The notes: generated by a model not told the origin, from the letters alone. Shown: positions 9,273 through 18,771, counted from the stretch's first letter. The stretch is DNA of 64,000 nt from PALSA-129 sp963842505 (GCA_963842505.1 CAWJGZ010000002.1:62001-126000), one strand, 5' to 3'. Numbers and translations are program-made.

Positions 9273-10352
9273 ATGGTCATTTTGATGAAAGAGCACGCCC
9301 TGGTCCATGACGCCGCACAGAAACTGGCGGCGACTCTGCGGGAAGTGCCTTTTCTTGCTCAAGCGAGCATTCGTCAAGAGAGCACACGTGGCGAGTCGCG
9401 CCTTGATTTCATTCTGACGGTCCGTTCCGAGTCGATCAATCGACGACTTGTCTGCGAAGTGAAGTCGAGCGGGCAGCCTCGTATCGCCAGGGAAGCATGC
9501 CTGGATCTTGTGGACTACGCCCGATCTGACCAGCGCGACTATCCCGTTTTCATTGCTCCGTACATCGGACCTACCGCTGCGGAGATCTGTAACCAGTATC
9601 TTGTCGGCTACTTTGATCTCGCCGGGAATTCCCGCCTGACGTTCGACCAGGTATACATCCAGAGCAAAGGATTCCCCAATCCGTCCGTGCGGAAACGCGA
9701 CCTCCGATCGCTCTACTCACCTAAAGCAGAAAGGGTTCTTCGCGTACTCCTCACAGGTGGGAGACGAAGTTGGCGAATGCAGGAACTTGCGAATGAAGCT
9801 GACGTCAGCCTTGGCCAAGTGGCCAATGTAAAAAAACTCCTGTCGGATCGGGAATGGGCCGAATCGGAAACCGGAGGTTTTCGCCTTCGCTCCCTCGACG
9901 CTGCGGTATTGCCTATGCTGACCGAATGGGCAGGAAACTACAGAATCGAGCGAAGCACTTCTCGTGAATATTACTCTTTGAAACCGATCCCACAAATGGA
10001 AGCCGAGCTTTCCGAAGCGAGTCGCCGACTTCAAATGCGGCTTGCGTTCAGTGGCTTCTCCGGAGCGGTACGACTCGCACCGGCAGTTCGCTATCAACGA
10101 ATCACAGCATATTGTCTCGGGAACGTGCCGGAGCTGGCGGATCGTATTGGCTTGAAACAGGTGTCCTCCGGGGCAAACGTGGCGATCTTCGAACCCTACG
10201 ACGAGGGCGTGTTTTATGGCGTCAAGGACATCGATCAAGCGCCGGTCGTCTCCCCTGTTCAGCTTTATCTCGATTTGAGTCAGACCAAAGGGCGAGGCGG
10301 GGAAGGCGCCTCTGCAATCTTGGAACAGGTAATAAAGCCGCTATGGCGCTAA
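9273..10352 (+). CDS. AbiEi-family antitoxin with N-terminal PD-(D/E)XK-like domain, second module
   Basis: 359 aa. Residues 40-65 carry a restriction-endonuclease-like core: D45 in RLDFILTV and E62-V-K64 in CEVKSSGQ. Residues about 165-210 form a winged helix (MQELANEADVSLGQVANVKKLL). The C-terminal part (VSPVQLYLDLSQ, GEGASAILEQVI) matches the AbiEi family found beside nucleotidyltransferase toxins. The start may be the ATG at 9273 or at 9285. The gene overlaps the next start by 10 bp. It is unrelated at the N-terminus to the antitoxin at 2336-2974, so two separate AbiE subtypes occur within 8 kb. Whether the nuclease-like domain cuts DNA or only binds it is unknown. Confidence 0.75.
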   Translation: MVILMKEHALVHDAAQKLAATLREVPFLAQASIRQESTRGESRLDFILTVRSESINRRLVCEVKSSGQPRIAREACLDLVDYARSDQRDYPVFIAPYIGPTAAEICNQYLVGYFDLAGNSRLTFDQVYIQSKGFPNPSVRKRDLRSLYSPKAERVLRVLLTGGRRSWRMQELANEADVSLGQVANVKKLLSDREWAESETGGFRLRSLDAAVLPMLTEWAGNYRIERSTSREYYSLKPIPQMEAELSEASRRLQMRLAFSGFSGAVRLAPAVRYQRITAYCLGNVPELADRIGLKQVSSGANVAIFEPYDEGVFYGVKDIDQAPVVSPVQLYLDLSQTKGRGGEGASAILEQVIKPLWR

Positions 10353-11174
10353 CTTTTCGCGATTACTCTACCGATCAGGTCGAAGCTGCGCGGTCAGTTC
10401 TATTGGAACTGGTCCATCTCCTCGGCGAATACCGTGATGACATCGTGGTCGTCGGTGGATGGGTCCCGCAGCTCATCCTGCCGCCAGGCCACCCACCGCA
10501 CGTTGGCAGTATCGATGTGGACATCGCACTCAACCATCGGAACTTGCGCGAACCCGGTTACGCAACAATCCAGGCGCTGCTGACACGGCGTGGCTACGAA
10601 CAAGATCCTCGGCAGCGGTTCATCTATCACCGCACCGTGTTTGTGAACGGAAGCGCAATCCGAGTAGAGGTTGACTTCCTAGCCGGCGAGTACGAAGGAA
10701 CTGGCGCGAAACATCGCACTCAGCCCGTGCATGAGGGGCGCGCCCGCAAGGCCCGTGGCTGCGACCTTGCGTTCGACTTGTATGTCGAAACCGATGTCGC
10801 GGGTGAACTACCGGAAGGCGGACGGGACCAGGTCCGCGTCCGGGTGTCATCCGTTGTTGCGTTCCTTGTGATGAAAGGCATGGCCCTACACGACCGCCTC
10901 AAAGAGAAGGACGCGTGGGATATCTATTTCACCTTGATCAACTACCCAGGTGGGATCGATGCGCTTGCCGAAGAAATCAGGCAGCACCTAAATCACGGAT
11001 TGGTGCAAGAGGGCCTTAGGAAGATTGGCCGACAAGTTCGCCTCGCCGGACCATATGGGCCCCAAATTCGTCGCCGATTTCGAGGATATTCAGGACCGAG
11101 ATGAACGAGCCGTACGCATGCGAGACGCGTACGAACGTGTCAATCACCTGCTGGAACTAATTGGAATGCGCTGA
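10343..11174 (+). pseudogene. AbiEii-like nucleotidyltransferase toxin, frameshifted near its C-terminus
   Basis: Starts at the ATG at 10343, overlapping the antitoxin stop. Residues 35-62 hold the nucleotidyltransferase core (VVVGGW, D58-x-D60), with a third acidic site in VEVDFLAGE. The frame from the ATG ends at 11104 with an atypical tail, but from about 11027 another frame reads ADKFASPDHMGPKFVADFED and on through DAYERVNHLLELIGMR to a stop at 11174, the conserved family C-terminus. One surplus G in GATTGGCC (11027-11028) explains it. This is either a sequencing error or an inactivated toxin; loss of a toxin beside an intact antitoxin is biologically tolerable. Confidence 0.75.
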
Positions 11175-11596
11175 TGGCCCAGCGCAGCACTGCTTCAGTT
11201 GCGCGCGTTGATCGCCGTCAACCCTGAACTCGTCATTCTCTCCGGAGCATTGGGAAGAAGATCCTGGCTCGTCAGCGCCAAGGCGGTTGGAGCACCAATG
11301 GGATTCGGAGATTCGGGAGATTCGGGGGAGATTCGGGGACAGCCAATGGCTGCCCTCTTCGCCCTTGCGGTTTAGCGGCGCTCTGACCTACCCTACCAGG
11401 GGTTGTCCAAGTGGAACTATTCAGTTTTCAACGAACCGCGTCGCTGCACGGTCTGCGGGGAGCGCCTGAAAGGTCATTGAACACCCGCCGTCTCATCTTC
11501 TGGCGGCGCGGCCCGGTCGTTTGGGCGTTAGGCACTCGTGGGACCGTTGACGCAGCGCGCGCGCATCGGCAAGGTGATCCTGGCATAATCGAGAGA
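11175..11596. other. Non-coding interval with short GGAGATTCGG repeats
   Basis: No supported gene. Four irregular copies of GGAGATTCGG or GAGATTCGGG occur at 11299-11338. The methyltransferase frame is open from 11411, but that stretch has no family similarity and the better start is at 11597. Confidence 0.6.
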
Positions 11597-14500
11597 ATGA
11601 CGATCAAGGAAGCGCTTCAGTCCTTCGCCGAGGCGGTCAAGGCCAAAATGAGCACGTTCACCCCCGGCGAACCGGAAGACCAGTTGCGGGGACCCTTTGA
11701 GAATCTGATGGCCGATGCCGCCCATGTGTTTGGCTGGAAGGTCATCTGCACCGGCGAAACGCATCTGCCCAACCGGCTGGGTCGTCCAGACTATGCCGTC
11801 CATCTCAACAAGCTGTTAACCGGTTACGTCGAACTCAAGGCTCCTGGAGTCGGCGCGAACGTTAAACGCTTCTCTGGCCACAATCGGGATCAGTGGAAGC
11901 GCTTCTCGGCAATTCCCAACATCTTCTACACCGACGGAAACCAATGGGCGCTCTATCGTAGTGGCGAACGGGTGGATCAGATTCTACAGTTTTCCGGCGA
12001 CATCACCGTAGACGGGAAAAAGGCCATAACCTCCGAGGACTCCTATACCTTCGAATGTCTTTTGCGTGAGTATTTGTTATGGGTGCCAATCATACCTGCC
12101 GACCGCGAAGGCAAGATTGATTTGAAGGGCTTCGCCGCCATGCTTGCTCCGCTGTGCCGGATGCTCCGCAATGACGTTACCGATGCTCTCAAGGACCCCA
12201 GATCGCCACTCGTACAGCTTGCGAAGGATTGGCGACAGTTGCTGTTTTCGGATGCCTCGGACGAGCAATTCGCCGATGCCTATGCCCAGACCGTCACGTT
12301 CGCCGTGCTCTTGGGTCGTAGCGACGGGGCCGATCCCCTCACGCTTGACACCGCCGAGGCCACACTATCCGCGCAGCACAACCTCCTTTCCCGGGCGCTT
12401 CAGGTACTCACCGATCCCGGCGCGCGGGCCGAGATGGCCGCGTCCCTCGATTTACTTTTGCGCGTGATCGCCGTTGTACCGTGCGCCACGCTCGCTGGAT
12501 CCGAAGACCCCTGGCTCTATTTCTACGAGGACTTCCTTGCTGCTTATGATCCTAAGCTACGTAAAGACACCGGGGCCTACTATACACCCATCGAAGTCGT
12601 TCGTGCCCAGGTTCACCTGATTGACGATCTGCTTGTGAACCGCCTTGGCAAACCAATGGGATTCGTAGATCCCAACGTGATAACACTTGATCCTGCAACC
12701 GGTACGGGAACCTATCTGCTCGGCGTCATTGAACACGCATTGAGCCGGGTAGTGGCCGAACAGGGCGCAGGGGCTGTGCCGGGCCAGGCCACCGCACTGG
12801 CTGCGAACCTCTATGGTTTCGAACTGTTGGTCGGCCCCTATGCTGTGACTGAACTGCGCACAAGCCGCTCCCTGCACGATCATGGCGGAGCGCTGCCCAA
12901 GGACGGCACGCACGTCTATCTGACTGACACGCTCGAAAGCCCCAATACAAAACCCTCCAGACTGCCATTCTTCCTCCAGCCCATCGCGGAACAGCACGCC
13001 AAAGCGCTGAGCGCCAAGAGAAATGTCCCCGTCATTGTCTGTCTTGGCAATCCGCCCTACGACCGACACGAGGCGGCAGGTGGCGATAATAAAGCCCGTA
13101 CCGGCGGATGGGTGCGGTGGGGTGATGATGGGAAGGGCTACAGGTTTAGAGGGGATGGCAGCGACGAGGCCAACAAAGAACCCGCCATCTTCCAGCAGTT
13201 TCTCGGACCAGCCATCGCCGCTGGCCACGGCGTTCACGTCAAGAACCTCTACAATCTTTATGTCTACTTCTGGCGCTGGGCGCTTTGGAAGGTCTTCGAG
13301 CATGAGACCGCGCGCGGGCCGGGCATCGTCAGCTTCATCAGTGCCTCCAGCTATATCGACGGCGATGCATTCTGCGGAATGCGCGAACATATGCGCCGCC
13401 TTTGTGACGAAATCTGGATTCTAGACCTTGGCGGGGAAGGCCGTGGTACACGCCAGAGCGACAATGTCTTTGCCATCCAGACCCCTGTGGCCATCGCCGT
13501 GACCATGCGAACAGGCAAGGCGAAGAAAGACCGGCCAGCAACCATACACTACTCCAGGATCGAAGGAACGCGCGACGCCAAACTTGCAGCGCTCGGTGCT
13601 ATTACGGATTTTACGTCGGTGAAATGGCAGAATTGCCCAGACGATTGGCAGAGCGCCTTCCGGCCAGCAGGAAAGGGCAAGTATTTTGATTGGCCGCTTC
13701 TCACTGATCTCATGCCCTGGCAACATTCTGGTGCACAAGTCAAACGGACCTGGCCCATTTGCGCCGATACAGAAGCACTGAAGAAACGATGGACCACGTT
13801 GCTTTCTTCTGCCGATCAGGCCAAGGCATTCAAGGAGACCCGTGATCGAAAGATCAGTTCCAAATGCTCACCGCTTTTTGAGGAAGACAAACCGGCAAGA
13901 CCCATCAATCAGCTATCCCGTGATGCTGAAACTCCGCACATCGAACGCTATGCTTATCGTTCATTCGACCGGCAGTGGATACTCGCCGACAATCGACTAG
14001 GCGACTACCTCCGCCCAGACCTCTGGCGCGCGCACGGCAAGCGCCAAGTATATCTGACTAGTCTGCTAACAAAGCCCTTGGGAGTAGGCCCGGCCTTGAC
14101 GGCTTGCGCCGCCATCCCTGATCTCGATCATTTTTCGGGCCGTGGTGCGAAAGACACGGTTCCTCTCTACCGCGCCGCGGACGCTTCAGAGGCGAATACT
14201 CGGCCCGGCTTGCTGGATTTACTCCGCAGGGCCTACGGGAGCGAGGTCGCGCCGGAGGATTTCCTGGCGTTCATCTATGGCACCCTTGCACATCCGGCCT
14301 TCACCGCACGTTACGCGAAGGAGCTAGCGACGCGCGAATTGCGCGTGCCGATCACGAAGGATGCCGCGTTGTTTAAACGAGTACGCGACAGCGGTGCACG
14401 GCTGCTCTGGCTCCATACCTATGGCGAGCGCTTCGTCCCCAAGGGCAAGAAGCGCGGCCAAGTCCCTCACGGAACGGCAAAATGCACGATGTCTGTTCCA

Positions 14501-14917
14501 GGCGATGCAGACGGCTATCCCGCCTCATTCACCTACAATGAACCGACGCAGACGCTCTATGTCGGTAATGGTGCGTTCTGCCCCGTGACACCAGAGGTCT
14601 TTGCTTTTGAAGTCTCTGGATTAAAGGTGGTACAGTCGTGGCTCAAATACCGCATGAAGAGAGGCGCAGGCAAAAAGTCTTCGCCACTTGACAATATCCA
14701 CCCTGAACAGTGGACCGGCCAGTTCACGACAGAATTGCTGGAGCTTCTCTGGCTGCTGGAAGCAACCATTGCAGGGTATCCAGAGCAGGCGAAACTTCTG
14801 GAAGCGGTCGTGGCTGGCAAATGCTTCACCGCCGACGAAATACCGCCTGTTCCAGATGAAGCTCGCCAACCACCAGTGCACCGCCGCGCTCTCAGTGGTG
14901 AATTATTCGATGATTAG
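11597..14917 (+). CDS. Single-chain restriction-modification enzyme: nuclease plus N6-adenine methyltransferase (type ISP/IIG-like)
   Basis: 1106 aa from the ATG at 11597 (MTIKEALQSF), preferred to the open frame from 11411. Residues 60-82 contain a PD-(D/E)XK nuclease core (RPDY with D65, then E79-L-K81). A helical spacer leads to YYTPIEVV, motif I (DPATGTGTYL, about residues 364-374) and motif IV NPPY (about 485), the N6-adenine methyltransferase signature. The last 500 residues match the coupler and target-recognition part of type ISP enzymes (SFDRQWILADNRL, FIYGTLAHPAF). No DEAD-box helicase lies between nuclease and methylase, unlike LlaBIII-type ISP enzymes. It probably recognises a specific site, methylates it and cuts unmodified DNA. 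Confidence 0.82.
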   Translation: MTIKEALQSFAEAVKAKMSTFTPGEPEDQLRGPFENLMADAAHVFGWKVICTGETHLPNRLGRPDYAVHLNKLLTGYVELKAPGVGANVKRFSGHNRDQWKRFSAIPNIFYTDGNQWALYRSGERVDQILQFSGDITVDGKKAITSEDSYTFECLLREYLLWVPIIPADREGKIDLKGFAAMLAPLCRMLRNDVTDALKDPRSPLVQLAKDWRQLLFSDASDEQFADAYAQTVTFAVLLGRSDGADPLTLDTAEATLSAQHNLLSRALQVLTDPGARAEMAASLDLLLRVIAVVPCATLAGSEDPWLYFYEDFLAAYDPKLRKDTGAYYTPIEVVRAQVHLIDDLLVNRLGKPMGFVDPNVITLDPATGTGTYLLGVIEHALSRVVAEQGAGAVPGQATALAANLYGFELLVGPYAVTELRTSRSLHDHGGALPKDGTHVYLTDTLESPNTKPSRLPFFLQPIAEQHAKALSAKRNVPVIVCLGNPPYDRHEAAGGDNKARTGGWVRWGDDGKGYRFRGDGSDEANKEPAIFQQFLGPAIAAGHGVHVKNLYNLYVYFWRWALWKVFEHETARGPGIVSFISASSYIDGDAFCGMREHMRRLCDEIWILDLGGEGRGTRQSDNVFAIQTPVAIAVTMRTGKAKKDRPATIHYSRIEGTRDAKLAALGAITDFTSVKWQNCPDDWQSAFRPAGKGKYFDWPLLTDLMPWQHSGAQVKRTWPICADTEALKKRWTTLLSSADQAKAFKETRDRKISSKCSPLFEEDKPARPINQLSRDAETPHIERYAYRSFDRQWILADNRLGDYLRPDLWRAHGKRQVYLTSLLTKPLGVGPALTACAAIPDLDHFSGRGAKDTVPLYRAADASEANTRPGLLDLLRRAYGSEVAPEDFLAFIYGTLAHPAFTARYAKELATRELRVPITKDAALFKRVRDSGARLLWLHTYGERFVPKGKKRGQVPHGTAKCTMSVPGDADGYPASFTYNEPTQTLYVGNGAFCPVTPEVFAFEVSGLKVVQSWLKYRMKRGAGKKSSPLDNIHPEQWTGQFTTELLELLWLLEATIAGYPEQAKLLEAVVAGKCFTADEIPPVPDEARQPPVHRRALSGELFDD

Positions 14918-15001
14918 CAGCGCCAGTCCCCAGGTGTGCTCTTAACCAAGTCGCTGCACTCCAGCTCACGCCACCGCCCGCACACCCTGCAAGGCAGCGC
15001 C
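14918..15001. other. Short spacer between methyltransferase gene and transposase remnant
   Basis: 84 bp with no supported gene; its sequence does not continue the transposase upstream, so the remnant is truncated at about 15002. Confidence 0.5.
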
Positions 15002-15133
15002 ATGTGGCGCTTTACCAGTAATAACGGCATCACCGAGGGTTTCCACGACAAGGTGGAGCTGATCAACAGACAAGCCTACGGTTTTCGAAACTTCGAAAAC
15101 TACAGACTCAGAGTGAGGGTGTTATGTTCTTAG
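15002..15133 (+). pseudogene. C-terminal remnant of an ISL3-family (IS204/IS1001/IS1165-like) transposase
   Basis: 43 codons ending in a normal stop. The sequence NNGITEGFHDKVELINRQAY followed by GFRNFENYRLRVRVLCS is the conserved C-terminus of ISL3 transposases, including the terminal helix with YGFRNF. The rest of the enzyme, its DDE residues and any terminal inverted repeat are missing. It is a relic of a mobile element at the edge of the accessory island, 60 bp before tRNA-Ser. Confidence 0.85.
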
Positions 15134-15191
15134 AAAGGTTTGGGATTGGGGTTTGCCCCCGTTTTCGGCGTAAAGCCAAATAATTTGCAAC

Positions 15192-15281
15192 TGGCGGAGA
15201 GAGAGGGATTCGAACCCTCGATAGAGTTTCCCCTATACACGCTTTCCAAGCGTGCGCCTTCAACCACTCGGCCATCTCTCC
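15192..15281 (-). tRNA. tRNA-Ser(GGA)
   Basis: Complete class II tRNA. The 5' acceptor strand GGAGAGA (from 15281) pairs with TCTCTCC. The anticodon arm is CACGC-TTGGAAA-GCGTG with anticodon GGA. A long variable arm (TATAGGGGAAACTCTA) is typical of Ser, followed by a T-arm with GGTTCGAATCC, and CCA is encoded (15192-15194). It bounds the accessory island on the right. Confidence 0.97.
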
Positions 15282-15378
15282 GGTCGGGGGAAAAAACCAC
15301 AGCCCGCGGTTCCCAGGCTGCGTCCAATAAGCTCTTCTCAGGATATCATGCCTCCGCCACGGCTTAGAATGGAGTACG

Positions 15379-16563
15379 GTGAAATCCATAGTCCTTTCCC
15401 GGCGAGCGCTGCTGGCGGCGGCGTGCGCGGCGGCCGGATGCGGCAGGAAGAAGGCTACGCGCATCCCAGGGTATTGCTTTGTCGCCAATCAGGAGAGCCG
15501 GTCGGTAGCGGCGGTCAATCTCGAGAGCTTCCGCGTCCAGCGGCAGATCCCGCTCGATAGCGCGCCCGCCGCGGTAGTGGCCCATCCATCGAAACCCAGG
15601 GTCTTCGTGCTGGCGCCCGAAGGCGGCACGGTTTATGAAATCGAAGCGGCCACTCTGGCGGTCAGCCGCCGCGCGCGCGCCGGCAACCTGGCGGCGGGGA
15701 TGATGATTTCTCCCGACGGAGGCTCGCTTTGGGTGCTCTATCGCGATCCGGCCATGCTGGTGGAATTGCCGCTCGATTCGCTGAAGCCCGGCCGGCGCAT
15801 TCGTCTTCGCTCGGCGCCCGACAGCTTCGATTTCGCGACCGTTAAGGACGGTAAGAACAGCCGCGCGATCGCGGCGATCGCCAGCCGCACGGATCGCACC
15901 ATCACGCTGGCATCGCTCGAAAACGCGGCTATCGAGCGGACCATCGCCACCGGCGCGGAGCCCTCGCTCATCAGCTTCCGGCAGGACGGCATCCAATTGA
16001 TCACCGGAAACGAGCCGGAGCACAGCATCACCATCTTCGATGCCGCCACCGGGAAGACCATCGTCCGCCTGCCGCTGCCGCTCGCGCCGCGCCATTTTTG
16101 CGCCACCAGCGACGGCGGCCAGCTCTTCGTGACCGGCGACGGCATGGATGCCGTGGTGGTTGTCTTTCCCTACCTCACGGAAGTCTACCAGACGATCCTG
16201 GCGGGACGGGCTCCCGGCGCGATGGCGGTGACCGACGACCCCAGCGGCCTTTCGCTCCTGATGGTGGCCAATCGGGAGACCAACGGGATTACCGTGCTGG
16301 ATTTCGATACGTACAGCCTGGTGGCGATCGTGGCGGTGGGACAGGGTCCGGGCCAGATTCTGCTGACGCCGGCGCCGGAACGGCAGTACGTGCTGGTGCT
16401 CAATGAGACGTCGGGCGATCTGGCGGTCATCCGCACCAGGGCGCTGGCCACCACGCCGAATGGCGCGCGGCGGAGCATCAACGCGCGCGCACGCGTGGCT
16501 CCGCTGTTCACGTTGATTCCAGTGGGAGAGCGGCCGGTGAGCGCCGCGGTGGTCACGTTCTGA
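15379..16563 (+). CDS. Beta-propeller lipoprotein (YncE/surface-antigen-like)
   Basis: 394 aa with a GTG start. Residues 1-21 form a lipoprotein signal with lipobox LAAACAAAGC and a twin-Arg-like SRRALL before it. The mature part is a series of about seven YncE-like repeats (VANQESRSVAAVNLES, GGTVYEIEAATLAV, EHSITIFDAATGKT, ETNGITVLDFDTYSL), the pattern of a seven-bladed propeller. Such proteins are periplasmic or outer-membrane anchored and often bind metals, quinoproteins or partner proteins; no substrate can be assigned. It converges on gpmA, four bases away. Confidence 0.8.
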   Translation: MKSIVLSRRALLAAACAAAGCGRKKATRIPGYCFVANQESRSVAAVNLESFRVQRQIPLDSAPAAVVAHPSKPRVFVLAPEGGTVYEIEAATLAVSRRARAGNLAAGMMISPDGGSLWVLYRDPAMLVELPLDSLKPGRRIRLRSAPDSFDFATVKDGKNSRAIAAIASRTDRTITLASLENAAIERTIATGAEPSLISFRQDGIQLITGNEPEHSITIFDAATGKTIVRLPLPLAPRHFCATSDGGQLFVTGDGMDAVVVVFPYLTEVYQTILAGRAPGAMAVTDDPSGLSLLMVANRETNGITVLDFDTYSLVAIVAVGQGPGQILLTPAPERQYVLVLNETSGDLAVIRTRALATTPNGARRSINARARVAPLFTLIPVGERPVSAAVVTF

Positions 16564-16567
16564 CCGG

Positions 16568-17314
16568 TTATTTCTTCTTGCCCTGCGCCGCCACCGCGTC
16601 CATGGCAGCTTTCACTTTTTCCGGATCGCCCAGGTAGTAGCGGTTGAGCGGCTTCAAGTTGCCGTCGAGCTCGTACACCAGCGGCATGCCGGTGGGAATG
16701 TTGAGCTCGACAATCGCCTCCTCGGAAATGTTGTCGAGGTATTTGACCAGCGCGCGGAGGCTGTTGCCGTGCGCGGCGATCAGCACCTTTTGACCTTCGC
16801 GGATGGCCGGCGCGATGGTCGCGTGCCAGAGCGGCAGGAAGCGCGCGACGGTGTCCTTGAGGCACTCCGTCAGCGGCAGTTCGGCCGGGGTGAGGCCGCG
16901 GTAACGCGGATCATGGCCGGGGAAGCGCGGGTCGTCCGCGGCGAGCGCGGGAGGCGGAACATCATAGCTGCGCCGCCACACCTTCACCTGGGCCTCGCCG
17001 AACTTGGCGGCGGTCTCGGCTTTGTTGAGGCCTTGCAGCGCGCCGTAGTGCCGCTCGTTGAGCCGCCACGAGCGGTACACCGGAATCCACATCAGGTCCA
17101 TTTCATCCAGCACCGTCCACAGCGTGCGGATGGCGCGCTTGAGCACGGAAGTGTGGGCTACGTCGAAGGTGTACCCGGCGGCCTGGAGCACCTGGCCGCC
17201 TTCGGTGGCTTCCTGGCGGCCCTTTTCCGAGAGATCGACGTCGGTCCAGCCGGTAAAGCGGTTTTCCCGGTTCCACGTGCTTTCGCCGTGGCGTAGCAAT
17301 ACGAGTTTGATCAT
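16568..17314 (-). CDS. gpmA: 2,3-bisphosphoglycerate-dependent phosphoglycerate mutase
   Basis: 248 aa from the ATG at 17314 (MIKLVLLRHG). The phospho-acceptor H9 is in RHGESTWN. FTGWTDVDLSEKG, RLNERHYGALQGLNK and the second histidine in AAHGNSLRALVKYL complete the cofactor-dependent mutase signature, and the length is standard. It interconverts 3- and 2-phosphoglycerate in glycolysis and gluconeogenesis. It follows glgC by 13 bp in the same orientation, so the two are probably co-transcribed. Confidence 0.96.
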   Translation of the reverse strand: MIKLVLLRHGESTWNRENRFTGWTDVDLSEKGRQEATEGGQVLQAAGYTFDVAHTSVLKRAIRTLWTVLDEMDLMWIPVYRSWRLNERHYGALQGLNKAETAAKFGEAQVKVWRRSYDVPPPALAADDPRFPGHDPRYRGLTPAELPLTECLKDTVARFLPLWHATIAPAIREGQKVLIAAHGNSLRALVKYLDNISEEAIVELNIPTGMPLVYELDGNLKPLNRYYLGDPEKVKAAMDAVAAQGKKK

Positions 17315-17327
17315 GGGATTATGGCTC

Positions 17328-18542
17328 CTAGAAAGATTTGGCCACCACGACGATGCCGCCGTCGGTGACAGTGTAGCCTCTGGCGCGGTCTTCATCCAGG
17401 TCAAAGCCGATCACGCTGGACTCCGGAATCTTCACGCCGGTATTGATGATGGCGCGCCGGATGCGGCTATAGCGGCCAATATCCACGCCGGGCATCAAAA
17501 TCGAGTACTCCACTTCACAATAACTGTTGACGCGCACACCCGGGGAAAGCACGCTGTGCAGCACCCGTCCCCCGGAGACGATGGACCCCGCGCTGACGAT
17601 CGAATCGATGGCCACCCCCATGCGCCGGCCTTCCTGCGCGAAGACGAATTTCGCAGGCGGCTGCTGTGTGACGCATGTGCGGATGGGCCAGCGGACGTCA
17701 TAAAGATTGAACTCCGGGACTACGCTCACCAGGTCCATGTTGGCTTCGTAATAGGCGTCGAGCGTGCCGACGTCGCGCCAGTAGCGGGACTGCTTGGCGT
17801 TCAGATCGCGGAAGTCGTAGGCCGTCACGCGGGCCTTTTTGAGGACCGCGGGAATCACGTCGCGGGCGAAGTCATGCGTGGAATCGGGGTTTTGCGCGTC
17901 TTCGTGGAGCGCGCGCAGCAGCACCTCGGTATTAAAAGCGTAAATCCCCATGGAGGCGCTCACCATGGAAGGATCGAAGCGCGAGCGCGCCGGGTTGCCG
18001 TGCCGCGGTTTCTCCTCGAAGCTCACGATGCGGTAATCCGCATCGATCTCCACGACGCCGAAGCAGTGCGCCTGCTCGGGCGCTACGCCCAGCGTGGCAA
18101 TCGTGATATCGGCGTCATGCAGGCGGTGCCAGTCCAGCATCTCCTGGTAATTCATTTTGTAGATGTGGTCGCCCGCCAGGATCAGCGTTTGATCGGGAGC
18201 CTCGGCTTCGATGCTCTGGAAGTTTTGGAAAACCGCGTCGGCCGTGCCCAGGTACCAGTCTTCTCCCAGGCGCTTCATGGGCGGAATGATTTCGATGTAT
18301 TCGTGCAGCCCGGCGGAAAGGATGTTCCAGCCGTCGCGGATGTGACGGGTGAGCTCGATCGATTTGTACTGGGTGAGAACGAGAATACGGCGCAGGCCGG
18401 AATTGATACAATTGGAAAGGGTGAAGTCAATAATGCGGTAGGCGCCACCGAACGGGACTGCGGGTTTAGCGGTATCCCGGGTGAGTGGAAACAGACGCTC
18501 GCCAGCGCCACCCGCCAGGAGAATTGCTAGAACATTTCCCAT
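17328..18542 (-). CDS. glgC: Glucose-1-phosphate adenylyltransferase (ADP-glucose pyrophosphorylase)
   Basis: 404 aa, full length. The nucleotide-binding loop is AGGAGERLFPLT at residues 10-21, followed by AKPAVPFGGAYRIIDF, ILAGDHIYKMNY (metal-binding Asp) and SFEEKP. The C-terminal left-handed beta-helix has hexapeptide repeats (SIVSAGSIVSGG). It makes ADP-glucose from ATP and glucose-1-phosphate for glycogen synthesis in the cytosol and is normally allosterically controlled. It heads a two-gene unit with gpmA. Confidence 0.96.
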   Translation of the reverse strand: MGNVLAILLAGGAGERLFPLTRDTAKPAVPFGGAYRIIDFTLSNCINSGLRRILVLTQYKSIELTRHIRDGWNILSAGLHEYIEIIPPMKRLGEDWYLGTADAVFQNFQSIEAEAPDQTLILAGDHIYKMNYQEMLDWHRLHDADITIATLGVAPEQAHCFGVVEIDADYRIVSFEEKPRHGNPARSRFDPSMVSASMGIYAFNTEVLLRALHEDAQNPDSTHDFARDVIPAVLKKARVTAYDFRDLNAKQSRYWRDVGTLDAYYEANMDLVSVVPEFNLYDVRWPIRTCVTQQPPAKFVFAQEGRRMGVAIDSIVSAGSIVSGGRVLHSVLSPGVRVNSYCEVEYSILMPGVDIGRYSRIRRAIINTGVKIPESSVIGFDLDEDRARGYTVTDGGIVVVAKSF

Positions 18543-18620
18543 TTCAGTGTAAACCTCTGAAAAGAAAGCAAATCAGATCGGAATGGCGGGTTAGACCGAA
18601 AGCTGTATATAACTTTAAGC

Positions 18621-18648
18621 TTGACTTTACCTATCAACCACTTATGAT
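18621..18648 (+). promoter_or_regulatory. Sigma70-type promoter for rpsU
   Basis: TTGACT (18621-18626), 16-bp spacer, TATGAT (18643-18648) in the only AT-rich part of this region. The predicted start is about 120 nt upstream of rpsU, leaving a leader long enough for regulation. Confidence 0.6.
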
Positions 18649-18771
18649 ATCAGTACCTACTGTGCGAAGTGTAGGATTTTTGGGGATCGGGCTCACTTCA
18701 GGTGACGCAGGGTTTCGCAAAGCCAAAACACCGCATGGGAATTTTTGGTCGGGTTGGGAGGTGTATTTCGT

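Noticed and set aside
10112..10342. N-terminal extension of the second AbiEii toxin
   Set aside because: This part is an out-of-frame reading of the antitoxin gene; the family start coincides with the ATG at 10343.
11299..11338. CRISPR-like array of GGAGATTCGG units
   Set aside because: Units are about 10 bp, irregular and without spacers; it is a short imperfect tandem repeat.
11411..11596. N-terminal extension of the methyltransferase
   Set aside because: The 62 extra residues have no family similarity and the conserved N-terminus starts at the ATG at 11597.
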